A stretch of DNA of 64,000 bases from Bacillota bacterium (GTDB lineage Bacteria > Bacillota > Clostridia > Acetivibrionales > JAEXSP01). Positions 41,620-51,028 of this stretch are shown here, piece after piece. The stretch covers positions 1-64,000 of the forward strand of contig JAEXSP010000031.1 of NCBI GenBank assembly GCA_023453795.1. Direction: 5' to 3'. A model generated the notes under the pieces. It had not been told where the DNA came from. It ran no database searches and worked only from the letters and a program-made list of their open reading frames with translations. Made by a program: the position numbers and the translations under genes. Positions within the stretch are counted from its first letter, which is position 1, and each line of letters starts with the position of its first letter.

Positions 41620-41813
41620 AATTTCATCCTCCTGTAAAATTAATTATTCAAGGTTTAGTTTTAAATACTGTGACAAAATATATACATTAAATTTCTGGAA
41701 TGATTCTATATGTACAGTTTATAAAATCCAGTTTATAAAATCCTTTTACTGAAATGAATTTTAGGTGTATAATCGGAATAAGAAGTATTTTTTGCAATTG
41801 GGGAGGAATTTCG

Positions 41814-42374
41814 ATGAAGAAGCTTCTTTTTTTAAAGATTCCTATTGCATCTCTTGTAATTGCATTCCTTATTGCATCAAATGTTTATTCGGAAAACAGT
41901 GTTACAGCAAAAAGCATTTATGAAAAATCATTATCGGATTTGGGTATTATTCGCAGCACCTATAAACCTGAAGCAAAAGTGACCAGAGCGGAATTTATCA
42001 CTTGGGTTGTCAGAGCGTTGAGCTATGATCAGGATGACGCCAGCAAGCTGTCCATCAGCTGCAAAGACATAAAAAAGGGTTATTGGGCCTATGATAATAT
42101 AAAAATAGCCTTAAATTACGGCCTGATAGTAATGAACCCCGACATGACAATAAAGCCTGAAAGCCTGATAATGCCAAAAGATGCCTTGACCATTTTACTA
42201 AAAGGAATCGGCAGTAAAACTGACTTAACAAAATTCAGTCTGGAGGATCTTATCAATGAGTCAGCTCCCATAGGCTTATATAAAGACCTTACTCTGTCAG
42301 ATAACAAGCCCTTGACACATGCCGAGGCATTTATACTGCTTTATAATTTTTTGACTGTAGATTTCCAATCCTAA
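41814..42374 (+). CDS. Secreted S-layer-homology (SLH) domain protein
   Basis: 186 residues from ATG 41814 (GGGGAGG upstream; the reading from 41754 has no site). Signal peptide about 1-27, then about two SLH-like modules, the first with KVTRAEFITWVVRALSYDQ and the second with GYWAYDNIKIALNYGLIVMN. No further domain, so it is little more than a cell-wall anchor. Followed after 17 nt by a membrane-protein gene, so possibly co-transcribed. Confidence 0.8.
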   Translation: MKKLLFLKIPIASLVIAFLIASNVYSENSVTAKSIYEKSLSDLGIIRSTYKPEAKVTRAEFITWVVRALSYDQDDASKLSISCKDIKKGYWAYDNIKIALNYGLIVMNPDMTIKPESLIMPKDALTILLKGIGSKTDLTKFSLEDLINESAPIGLYKDLTLSDNKPLTHAEAFILLYNFLTVDFQS

Positions 42375-42391
42375 TTTTTTGGAGTGTTGCT

Positions 42392-42889
42392 ATGCAATCG
42401 GAAGGCCTTATTTTATTCTTGTTCATAATAGTCTCTGTTCCTATTATGATTGTTACATCAAATCATAATATTTTTTTTGTTATAGTCGGTTTGGCAATAG
42501 CATTTGTTTCTATTATTAATATACGAAGTATTTTTCAGCTTAAACAGGTTGATGAAGAGCCCGAGGACGCAGAAGAAATTGAAGGCATGATCAATATTGA
42601 TTCACATAAGTTCGGTAGGGGTATAGAGTTTGTCAAAGGGCTGACAATTATATTGCTTTTCGTATATTGTTCAGTGTATGTCAAAGCACATGCCTTCAAA
42701 GTTCTGATTGCTTTAGCAATAGCCTTCAGAGCATTTGACATATCGGTATACCTGAAAAGCAATCAAAAGGCAATAGATCATTTCAATTCTATATGGGCTG
42801 TACGAACAATTACATTATTTGTTAACCTGGTTAATATCGCAATAATTTTACCGGTTGCATACAACAAGTTCATCCACCCGATTTTTTGA
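42392..42889 (+). CDS. Integral membrane protein of unknown function
   Basis: 165 residues with about five membrane segments (7-20, 27-45, 83-97, 102-117 and 135-157) and an acidic loop (EEPEDAEEIEG) between the second and third. ATG 42392 behind GGAG. I recognise no family. Likely shares a transcript with the SLH gene upstream. Confidence 0.6.
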   Translation: MQSEGLILFLFIIVSVPIMIVTSNHNIFFVIVGLAIAFVSIINIRSIFQLKQVDEEPEDAEEIEGMINIDSHKFGRGIEFVKGLTIILLFVYCSVYVKAHAFKVLIALAIAFRAFDISVYLKSNQKAIDHFNSIWAVRTITLFVNLVNIAIILPVAYNKFIHPIF

Positions 42890-42956
42890 GACAAATTTAT
42901 TTTTGCAATTATTAAAGTCTCTACTTGCAAAAATTTATATTTTTTTATAAAAGCTA

Positions 42957-42986
42957 TTGAAATGCATCACATATCAATGTTATAAT
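42957..42986 (+). promoter_or_regulatory. Sigma-A promoter of gltBD
   Basis: TTGAAA (42957-42962) and a perfect TATAAT (42981-42986), spacer 18. Transcription would begin near 42993, just before the first leader hairpin. Confidence 0.65.
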
Positions 42987-43002
42987 TATGCTAATATAGA
43001 GG

Positions 43003-43135
43003 AAGTAGCAAGATACTTAAGAAAACCTGAACGGCCTGCAAAAATTGAATAAAAGCATTATGCGAGGAAGCATAAAATGAACTATTAAGGCGAACTCAAC
43101 GGCGAGTAAGATTGTCTGTTTGTTGTGTTCGCCTT
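43003..43135 (+). promoter_or_regulatory. Leader of gltBD: two six-nucleotide-loop hairpins followed by a terminator
   Basis: Hairpin 1: AAGTA (43003-43007) / TACTT (43014-43018), loop GCAAGA. Hairpin 2: TTATGC (43058-43063) / GCATAA (43070-43075), loop GAGGAA. Then AAGGCGAAC..AAC (43087-43100) pairs with GTTG.GTTCGCCTT (43122-43135), followed by TTCGTTT, a likely terminator about 260 nt ahead of gltB. The order suggests transcription attenuation; two hexaloop hairpins before a terminator recall ANTAR-protein targets, but the loop bases do not clearly match that consensus. A further hairpin (about 43324-43354) lies near the gltB start. Confidence 0.55.
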
Positions 43136-43394
43136 TTCGTTTGCGCAAAATGCATTTATGATAAATTTTAGACCAAAACACTTTTTGCAGGATTTAATGT
43201 TTCAAGATTCATTTTAGGGGAATATACTATATAAATTGTGAGGGAAAGGTTAACAGCTTGTCAGGATTCAAAAGTCCTTTCTTTCAATAATATTATATTC
43301 GTTTATTAGAATGTAAAATATGGATGCTTTAGGCAGCTAAAGCCTGAAAGCATGTTTGTTTTTAAAAATCCAAAAGCTAGAAAGGTTGTTCAAT

Positions 43395-46300
43395 ATGAAA
43401 CTTAATGGATTACCCCAAAAACAAGGCCTTTATGACCCACAATTCGAACATGATGCATGCGGTATAGGATTTGTAGTTAATATCAAGGGTAAGAAATCTA
43501 ACGAAATTGTTCGTCAGGCTCTTACCACTCTTATAAATCTCTCTCATCGTGGCGGCTGTGGTGCTGAAGCCAATACCGGAGACGGTGCCGGAATATTGAT
43601 TCAGATTCCGCATTCATACCTTAAGGATGCATGTGCAGAGTCAGGACTGAATCTTCCTGAGGAAGGTGAATACGGCGTTGGTATGATTTTTCTGCCGCCG
43701 GATGCTCAAAAACGTGCAGACTGTGAAAAGCGTTTCGAGGATATTGTCAAAGAAGAGGGACAGACTTTCCTTGGTTGGAGAACAGTGCCTACTGATGACA
43801 AATCTTTGGGCAAATCCGCTAAATCATGTATGCCTTTTATCCGCCAGGCATTTATTAAACGAAGCACGGATATAAAAACTACCATTGATTTTGAACGTAC
43901 ACTTTATGTCATTCGCAAAAGGGCTGAAAAATGTATTCGATACTCAGAGACAAACAGTGATGAGTATTTCTATATTGCCAGTCTTTCATCAAAAACAATT
44001 GTTTATAAGGGCATGCTGACTGCCGATCAGGTTGACGAGTTCTACAAAGACCTTGCAAACCCGGCTGTTGAATCGGCATTGGCTCTGGTTCACTCAAGAT
44101 ACAGTACAAATACCTTCCCAAGCTGGGAACGTGCCCATCCTAACCGTTATGTCATACACAATGGTGAGATCAACACTTTGCGCGGTAATGTTAACTGGAT
44201 GAATGCACGTCAATCGGTTCTTAAAACGGATGCTTTCGGAAAAGATTTGACTAAAGTCTTTCCTATAATAAATCCGGACGGCAGCGACTCTGCAATGTTT
44301 GACAACTGCCTTGAATTCCTTATGCTTTCGGGACGTTCACTCCCACATGCGGCCATGATGATGATTCCTGAACCATGGTCAAAGCATGAGAGTATGAGCG
44401 ATGAAAAGAAGGCATTCTACGAATATCACAGCTGTCTGCTTGAGCCTTGGGACGGACCTGCTGCAATGGCATTTACCGACGGAACTAAAGTCGGAGCTGT
44501 TCTTGATAGAAATGGTCTTAGACCTGCCCGTTATTACGTGACAAAAGACGATCTTATCGTTATGGCCTCAGAAGTCGGCGTTATTGACATTGCACCGGAA
44601 CGGGTTCTCTGCAAGGAACGTCTCCACCCCGGAAGAATGCTTCTTATTGATACAGAAGAAGGGCGCATAATTAATGACGAGGAACTGAAGAACTCCGTTG
44701 CATCCGAGCATCCATACAGAGAATGGCTCAATCAGCATTTGACGACTCTCGAGGATTTGCCGGAAGCTCCGCATCTTCCTGAACCAAACCATGAAACAGT
44801 GCTTAAAAGGCAGAAAGCCTTTGGCTACACATATGAAGATTTGAAAATGGTGCTCGCTCCTCTTGCGAAAGACGGTGTAGATCCTATAGGTGCAATGGGC
44901 GTTGACAGTCCTCTGGCAGTATTGTCGAATAAACCTCAGCTGCTTTATAATTACTTCAAGCAGTTATTCGCACAGGTCACGAATCCTCCAATAGATGCGC
45001 TTCGTGAAGAGATTATCACCGCTACTGAAACAATGATAGGCTCCGAGGGCGACCTTATTAATCCCGTACCCGAAAGCTGTATGCAGATAAAAGTAAAGAC
45101 ACCTGTAATCAGTAATGAAGAGCTTGCAAAACTCAGTCATTTAAATAAGCCTGGCTTTAAATCAGTTACAATGCCTATACTATTTAAATACTCGGAGGAC
45201 GGTTCAGGTCTTTCTCAGGCAATGGATAACCTTTTCAACGAAGCAGACAAGGCTATTGGAAACGGTACAAATATACTGATTATTTCAGACAGGGGAATTG
45301 ACGAAAATAATGTTGCAATTCCTGCACTTTTAGCTGTATCCGGCCTTCATCATCATCTAATACGTAAAGGAACAAGGACTCAGGTAAGCATAGTACTCGA
45401 ATCAGGCGAGCCGAGAGAAGTTCATCATTTCGCATTATTGATAGGCTACGGTGCTTCAGCAATCAATCCTTACCTTGCTTTCGAGACAATCGACGATATG
45501 CTCCGCCAGGGCATGCTTACAGATACCACATATGAGCATGCAGTAAAGAAATATATAAAGGGCTGCACAAAGAGCGTTGTTAAAATACTTTCCAAGATGG
45601 GAATATCAACTATACAAAGCTATCAGGGAGCGCAGATATTCGAAGCTATCGGTATCAGTCAGGATGTAATAGACAAATACTTCACTTCTACACCGTCAAG
45701 AATCGGTGGAATTGGAATTGATGGAATTGCCAAAGAAACACAAAAGCGTCATAGGAAAGCTTATGACGAACGTGACATATACTCTGATACACTTGAATCC
45801 GGCGGAAACCTGCAGTGGCGTAAAGACGGAGAATATCACCTTTATAATCCCGAAACCATACACAAGCTTCAGCAGTCATGCAGGACTTCAAATTATGAGC
45901 TGTTTAAGGAATATACCGGACTGATTAACGATCAGACCCAAAAGCAATGCACATTAAGGGGCTTAATGGACTTCAAGTATTCTGGTAATCCTATTCCATT
46001 GGAAGAGGTCGAATCTGTAGAATCAATATGCAGACGCTTTAAGACAGGTGCAATGTCCTACGGTTCAATCAGTCAGGAAGCACACGAAAGCATGGCAATA
46101 GCTATGAACAGAATCGGAGGAAAGAGCAACACCGGTGAAGGCGGAGAAGATCCTGAACGTTTCAAACCGGATTCAAACGGTGATTCACGCTGCAGTGCTA
46201 TTAAACAGGTAGCTTCCGGTAGATTTGGTGTAACCAGTGAATATCTGGTAAACGCAAAAGAAATTCAGATAAAAATGGCTCAAGGAGCAAAACCGGGTGA

Positions 46301-47990
46301 AGGAGGACAACTGCCGGGACGTAAGGTTTATCCATGGGTTGCCAAGGTCAGGCATTCGACGCCGGGTGTTGGTCTTATATCCCCGCCACCGCATCATGAC
46401 ATATATTCGATAGAAGATTTGGCAGAGTTGATTCATGACTTGAAGAACGCCAATCAGGATGCAAGAATTTCCGTAAAGCTGGTTTCTGAAGTCGGTGTCG
46501 GAACAATTGCTGCAGGCGTTGCAAAAGGCCGTGCAGATGTCGTTTTGATCAGTGGCTATGACGGCGGTACAGGTGCATCTCCCAGAACAAGTATAAGACA
46601 CGCAGGACTTCCTTGGGAATTAGGACTTGCGGAAACTCATCAGACTCTCGTCCTCAATAACCTGAGAAGCAGGATTGTTGTTGAAACCGACGGTAAGCTT
46701 ATGACAGGCCGCGATGTAGTTATTGCTGCACTTCTCGGCGCCGAAGAGTTCGGTTTCGCTACTACCCCATTGGTAGTTCTCGGATGTGTTATGATGAGAG
46801 TTTGTAACCTTGATACTTGTCCGGTAGGAGTAGCAACACAGAATCCTGAACTGCGTAAAAAGTTCCGCGGTGACCCACAGTATATAGTAAACTTTATGCA
46901 TTATGTCGCACAGGAAATGCGTGAGATCATGGCTAAGCTCGGATTCCGCACAATAGAGGAAATGGTTGGCCGTACAGATAAACTTGAAATGAATAAGGCG
47001 ATCAACAACTGGAAAGCATCCGGTCTTGACTATTCAGGCATCCTTTATCAGCCTGAAGCATCTGAAGAAATAGGACGTTTCTGCCAGATGAAGCAAGATC
47101 ATGAGCTCGAAAAATCGCTCGACAAAAAGGTTCTGCTTAAGCTGTGTGAACCAGCGATATTAAGAGGTGAAAAGGTTAAGGCTGAATTACCTATTAAGAA
47201 TACAAACCGTGTCGTCGGAACCATCCTCGGAAGTGAAGTAACAAAGGCCCATGGAGGAAAAGGACTTCCTGAAGACACCATACACTTGCATTTCAAGGGC
47301 TCAGCAGGCCAAAGCTTCGGAGCTTTCGTACCGAAAGGAATAACTCTTGAGCTTGAGGGTGATTCAAACGACTATATCGGGAAGGGGCTTTCAGGCGGAA
47401 AGATAATTGTTTACCCGGATAGGGAAGCTACTTTCGACCCTGAAGAAAACATCCTGATCGGTAACGTAGCCTTCTATGGAGCTACAGGCGGAGAAGCTTA
47501 TATCAATGGTGTTGCCGGTGAACGCTTCTGCGTAAGAAACAGCGGTGTCCATGCAGTTGTTGAATCCGTAGGCGACCACGGATGTGAATACATGACCGGC
47601 GGACGTGTCGTAGTTTTAGGAAAGACCGGCAGAAACTTTGCGGCAGGTATGTCGGGCGGAGTTGCATATGTACTTGATGAGTCGGGTGACTTTAAAACAA
47701 GGTGCAACACAGAAATGGTTGAATTTGATAGTATTGAAGAGGAGGATCTCGCTGAAATCAAAAAGATGATCCAAAATCATATAAATTATACAGGCAGCAG
47801 CAAGGCTAAAAAGATTATTGACTCTTGGGACATAATGGCTCCAAAATTTGTAAAGGTTATGCCTAAGGATTACAAGAGAATGCTTCAGGCAATAAAGCGC
47901 GTACAAGACGAAGGTCTAAGTGGCGAAGAGGCTCTAATGGCTGCATTTGAATCAAACAACCGTGACGTTTCCCGTGTAAGCGGAAACTAG
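43395..47990 (+). CDS. gltB: Glutamate synthase large subunit
   Basis: 1531 residues from ATG 43395 (AGAAAGG upstream; a TTG at 43356 is less likely). Propeptide of 21 residues, then the catalytic Cys22 of the class II glutaminase domain (HDACGIGF). A central linker domain and the FMN-binding synthase domain follow, with the 3Fe-4S ligands in CVMMRVCNLDTCPVG (about 1133-1147). The C-terminal GXGXG beta-helix domain has GGEAYINGVAGERFCVRNSG. It makes two glutamates from glutamine and 2-oxoglutarate. gltD follows 17 nt downstream. Confidence 0.97.
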   Translation: MKLNGLPQKQGLYDPQFEHDACGIGFVVNIKGKKSNEIVRQALTTLINLSHRGGCGAEANTGDGAGILIQIPHSYLKDACAESGLNLPEEGEYGVGMIFLPPDAQKRADCEKRFEDIVKEEGQTFLGWRTVPTDDKSLGKSAKSCMPFIRQAFIKRSTDIKTTIDFERTLYVIRKRAEKCIRYSETNSDEYFYIASLSSKTIVYKGMLTADQVDEFYKDLANPAVESALALVHSRYSTNTFPSWERAHPNRYVIHNGEINTLRGNVNWMNARQSVLKTDAFGKDLTKVFPIINPDGSDSAMFDNCLEFLMLSGRSLPHAAMMMIPEPWSKHESMSDEKKAFYEYHSCLLEPWDGPAAMAFTDGTKVGAVLDRNGLRPARYYVTKDDLIVMASEVGVIDIAPERVLCKERLHPGRMLLIDTEEGRIINDEELKNSVASEHPYREWLNQHLTTLEDLPEAPHLPEPNHETVLKRQKAFGYTYEDLKMVLAPLAKDGVDPIGAMGVDSPLAVLSNKPQLLYNYFKQLFAQVTNPPIDALREEIITATETMIGSEGDLINPVPESCMQIKVKTPVISNEELAKLSHLNKPGFKSVTMPILFKYSEDGSGLSQAMDNLFNEADKAIGNGTNILIISDRGIDENNVAIPALLAVSGLHHHLIRKGTRTQVSIVLESGEPREVHHFALLIGYGASAINPYLAFETIDDMLRQGMLTDTTYEHAVKKYIKGCTKSVVKILSKMGISTIQSYQGAQIFEAIGISQDVIDKYFTSTPSRIGGIGIDGIAKETQKRHRKAYDERDIYSDTLESGGNLQWRKDGEYHLYNPETIHKLQQSCRTSNYELFKEYTGLINDQTQKQCTLRGLMDFKYSGNPIPLEEVESVESICRRFKTGAMSYGSISQEAHESMAIAMNRIGGKSNTGEGGEDPERFKPDSNGDSRCSAIKQVASGRFGVTSEYLVNAKEIQIKMAQGAKPGEGGQLPGRKVYPWVAKVRHSTPGVGLISPPPHHDIYSIEDLAELIHDLKNANQDARISVKLVSEVGVGTIAAGVAKGRADVVLISGYDGGTGASPRTSIRHAGLPWELGLAETHQTLVLNNLRSRIVVETDGKLMTGRDVVIAALLGAEEFGFATTPLVVLGCVMMRVCNLDTCPVGVATQNPELRKKFRGDPQYIVNFMHYVAQEMREIMAKLGFRTIEEMVGRTDKLEMNKAINNWKASGLDYSGILYQPEASEEIGRFCQMKQDHELEKSLDKKVLLKLCEPAILRGEKVKAELPIKNTNRVVGTILGSEVTKAHGGKGLPEDTIHLHFKGSAGQSFGAFVPKGITLELEGDSNDYIGKGLSGGKIIVYPDREATFDPEENILIGNVAFYGATGGEAYINGVAGERFCVRNSGVHAVVESVGDHGCEYMTGGRVVVLGKTGRNFAAGMSGGVAYVLDESGDFKTRCNTEMVEFDSIEEEDLAEIKKMIQNHINYTGSSKAKKIIDSWDIMAPKFVKVMPKDYKRMLQAIKRVQDEGLSGEEALMAAFESNNRDVSRVSGN

Positions 47991-48007
47991 AAATTGGAGG
48001 AAGTATA

Positions 48008-49492
48008 ATGGGAAAACCAACTGGATTTATGGAATATAAGCGTGAGCTCCCGGCAGACCGGCCACCTCTTGAGAGGATTAAGGACTGGGGTGAATTTCAC
48101 TATACTTTACCTGAGGAGCTTCAAAAGACTCAAGGGGCCAGATGTATGGACTGCGGAATTCCCTTCTGCCATATGGGATCAATTATAAACGGAGTCACTT
48201 CCGGGTGTCCTCTGGGCAACCTCATTCCCGAGTGGAACGATCTGGTATTTAAAGGGCTGTGGAAAGAAGCAATAAGCAGACTTTTGAGAACAAACAACTT
48301 CCCCGAGTTTACCGGAAGGGTATGCCCGGCATTGTGTGAAGGTTCATGTACTGTCGGCTTGAACGACCCGCAAGTAACAATTAAAGCAAATGAATGCTCC
48401 ATTATAGACAGAGCTTTTGAAGAAGGCTGGATAGCGCCGAAGCCTCCCGCGAAGCGTACAGGTAAAAAAGTTGCTGTAGTAGGCTCCGGGCCCTCAGGTT
48501 TAGCCTGTGCCGACCAATTAAACAAAGCAGGGCATCTGGTTACTGTCTTTGAACGAAATGACAGAATAGGCGGGCTTTTAATGTATGGAATACCCAATAT
48601 GAAGCTTGACAAAGCTGTAGTTCAAAGACGTGTAGACTTGATGGCAGCAGAGGGCGTCAATTTTGCAACAAATACAAATATCGGTAAGGATTATGCAACA
48701 GATACACTGCTTAAAGAGTTTGATGCTGTCGTCCTTTGTGGAGGAGCAACCAAGCCTCGCGATCTTCAGGTAGAAGGAAGGCAATATAAAGGCACGTATT
48801 TTGCTATGGAATTCCTTCATGCAAATACAAAAAGTCTTCTTGATTCAAAGCACGCAGACGGTAACTACATTTCAGCCAAAGGCAAGGATGTAATCGTAAT
48901 CGGCGGCGGCGATACCGGGACTGACTGTGTAGGTACTTCAATCCGTCATGGTTGCAAGAGTGTTACTCAATTTGAGATATTGCCCTGTCCACCCACGGAA
49001 AGGCAGCCTGATAATCCATGGCCGCAATGGCCTAAGCTTCTTAAGGTTGATTACGGACAAGAAGAAGCTGAAGCTGTTTTCGGCAAGGATCCGCGTGAAT
49101 ACTGCATAAGCACTAAAAAAATCGTCGGAGACCAAAACGGAAATGTAAAAGAAGTTCATACTGTAAACATAGAATGGAAAAAGGATGCAAACGGAAGGTT
49201 TGTTATGTCTGAAATTCCAGGATCCGAAAAGGTATGGCCTGCCCAGCTTGTATTAATATGCATGGGCTTCCTTGGACCGGAAGAATACTCTCTTGAACAG
49301 CTTGGTATTGAACGCGATAACCGCTCAAATATAAAAACTGCTTCCGGAAAATATTCAACAAATTTAAAGGGCGTTTTCACTGCCGGCGATATGCATACGG
49401 GACAAAGTCTCGTTGTAAGAGCTATTGATGAAGGCCGTAAAGCTGCACGAGAATGCGACGAATACCTTATGGGATATACAGTTTTACCGTAG
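48008..49492 (+). CDS. gltD: Glutamate synthase small subunit
   Basis: 494 residues. N-terminal 4Fe-4S region (CMDCGIPFCHMGS, then SGCPLGN and CPALCEGSCTVG), FAD-binding VAVVGSGPSGLACADQL (about 154-170) and a second dinucleotide motif VIVIGGGDTGTDCVGT (about 297-312) for NADPH/NADH. It passes electrons to the large subunit. ATG 48008 follows GGAGGAAG. A terminator lies 15 nt after the stop. Confidence 0.97.
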   Translation: MGKPTGFMEYKRELPADRPPLERIKDWGEFHYTLPEELQKTQGARCMDCGIPFCHMGSIINGVTSGCPLGNLIPEWNDLVFKGLWKEAISRLLRTNNFPEFTGRVCPALCEGSCTVGLNDPQVTIKANECSIIDRAFEEGWIAPKPPAKRTGKKVAVVGSGPSGLACADQLNKAGHLVTVFERNDRIGGLLMYGIPNMKLDKAVVQRRVDLMAAEGVNFATNTNIGKDYATDTLLKEFDAVVLCGGATKPRDLQVEGRQYKGTYFAMEFLHANTKSLLDSKHADGNYISAKGKDVIVIGGGDTGTDCVGTSIRHGCKSVTQFEILPCPPTERQPDNPWPQWPKLLKVDYGQEEAEAVFGKDPREYCISTKKIVGDQNGNVKEVHTVNIEWKKDANGRFVMSEIPGSEKVWPAQLVLICMGFLGPEEYSLEQLGIERDNRSNIKTASGKYSTNLKGVFTAGDMHTGQSLVVRAIDEGRKAARECDEYLMGYTVLP

Positions 49493-49507
49493 TAATTCAA
49501 ATATCTG

Positions 49508-49535
49508 AGGGATGCGTAAAATGCATCCCTTTTTA
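49508..49535 (+). terminator. Terminator of gltBD
   Basis: AGGGATGC (49508-49515) and GCATCCCT (49523-49530) followed by TTTT. Confidence 0.9.
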
Positions 49536-49589
49536 TTTCACAATTTTTCATAATTTTTCTTTGAATATAAAAATTCATAAAGGACAATA

Positions 49590-50160
49590 TATTATCACAA
49601 GGGTTCGTGATGATTGAGCCAAGAGTATTATAAGGTCCTTAAAGGCTTTATAATATTCGGTCAAAGATTAATATCAGGTCTCGCCCATAATTCATGATGT
49701 TTGTGGATTATATGGACTGTTGCTGGGCGGACATCCACAGTTGGCGCTAAGGCTTGATATTATTCGGAGAGAAGAACCTTATAAAACGGAATAGAGTCTG
49801 CCATTTATGAATAGGTTGTACTTTTTGTTCTTAATTATGGCTTTATTCCGAAAATGTCCTGTAAGGCTGTATTGCAGTAAAACTATTGCAGTATGGTCAA
49901 AAGGGATATATAAGGTTCGAGCTAAGATTGTCAAGGGTTCCGCAGGCACTATGCTCTCTGCTTGAATATTCGTTGTTATGGCAGCAACGGTCTTTCAGCA
50001 TAAGGCTAATTGCTGGAGGTCTGCTGCAGTCGAAAGATTGCAGCAGGTTTCTAAGGTACTCTTGACAGTCGAGCAAAGGTTGGTACAGGTTTTGTAATGC
50101 TTGCAGGCAGTCGAAAGATTGTTTGCAGGTATGTAGGGATTTGTATCAGCTGTAGTTAAG
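49590..50160 (+). ncRNA. Candidate large structured non-coding RNA, class not recognised
   Basis: About 570 bp without a coding frame, but with many helices that are G-U compatible only on the plus strand. Two hairpins are capped by the GNRA tetraloop GAAA: 50021-50031/50036-50046 (11 bp) and 50103-50112/50117-50126 (10 bp with G-U pairs), sharing the apex CAGTCGAAAGATTG. Longer-range helices: 49669-49676/49755-49762 (8 bp), 49682-49687/49724-49729, 49787-49793/49844-49850 with 49800-49804/49837-49841, and 49926-49935/50061-50070 (10 bp). Local hairpins: 49627-49635/49646-49654, 49873-49879/49884-49890, 49971-49975/49985-49989 and 49994-50000/50011-50017. Several TATGG and CTAAG segments resemble halves of the GAAA receptor. 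A weak promoter (TTGAAT at 49561, GACAAT at 49583) precedes it. It is not RNase P, tmRNA, SRP RNA or rRNA by their signature motifs. Size and style recall OLE/ROOL/GOLLD-type RNAs. Confidence 0.6.
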
Positions 50161-50161
50161 A

Positions 50162-50830
50162 TCATCCCGAGCTCTTGCTTGTTTTTATCTTTTTAAAAAT
50201 AATAGGCACAATAATCGTCAGGCATATCATACCAATAGAAATTAAAAACTTGGTAGACATAGGTTGATCCAAACTACTTCCAAAAGAGGTAAGAGAAAAT
50301 ACTTCCGGAGCAACGCCTAGTAATGTTCCCAATATAAAATCTCTATATTTAAGCTTGGAAAGACCCGCAGCATAATTCATTATATCAAAGGGAAATATTA
50401 TAGAAATTCTCATGAAAAAAATAATTTTAAACCCATGCTTTTCAACTTTTAAATCATATTTATCAATCTTGCCCTTCAAAAGCTTTGCAACAATGTCTTT
50501 TCCGGCGTATCTTCCTATAAAGAATGCAATGCTTGCGCAAATAAAAGTTGCAATCATGTTGTAGGTAAAACCCAGGTATTCGCCGAATAAGCTTCCTCCC
50601 AATATTACGGTGATCGAATAAGGAAATACTACAAGAAAAGTTCTCATTGTAAATACAAATAGAAATATGAACACAGAAAATATACCGAATGAGTTAATAT
50701 AACTCTTAACCGAATCAACGCTCACATCACGCAAGAAATTAGTCTTATAAAGAACAACCGCTACCGCTGCAATTAAAATTAATACGACTGAACCCAGTAA
50801 AATTTTATTAAACTTTTTGTTTTTTATCAT
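50162..50830 (-). CDS. TVP38/TMEM64 family membrane protein
   Basis: 222 residues from ATG 50830 (AAAGGGG upstream; longer readings run into AT-rich non-coding sequence). About five membrane helices. The SNARE-associated/VTT-like core is FPYSITVILGGSLFGEYLGF, then ASIAFFIGRYAG and FFMRISIIFPFDIMNYAAGL. Related to DedA proteins; transport function uncertain. Convergent with the RNA candidate, its stop lying 2 bp beyond that region's edge. Confidence 0.83.
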   Translation of the reverse strand: MIKNKKFNKILLGSVVLILIAAVAVVLYKTNFLRDVSVDSVKSYINSFGIFSVFIFLFVFTMRTFLVVFPYSITVILGGSLFGEYLGFTYNMIATFICASIAFFIGRYAGKDIVAKLLKGKIDKYDLKVEKHGFKIIFFMRISIIFPFDIMNYAAGLSKLKYRDFILGTLLGVAPEVFSLTSFGSSLDQPMSTKFLISIGMICLTIIVPIIFKKIKTSKSSG

Positions 50831-51028
50831 TATTACCCCTTTATAAGTTATATAGATAACCGATTCCCTTAACAAAAAATAAAACTTGTAGATTAAGTTT
50901 TTTTTCATTATAATCTTATTATATAGTAAACATATAATTGACAGCAATTGCATTACTATTAATTTTTTATTAAATAATTCATTTTTGGCATATGCCACGC
51001 TTATTACAACATACTTAGGAGTGATCTG

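Noticed and set aside
42957..43394. Known riboswitch in the gltB leader (ykkC, lysine, c-di-GMP, glutamine)
   Set aside because: None of the conserved core sequences I know for these classes can be seen.
49590..50160. RNase P RNA, tmRNA, SRP RNA or group I/II intron
   Set aside because: The expected signature motifs (for example GAGGAAAGTCC of RNase P, the tRNA-like end of tmRNA, intron domain V) were not found.
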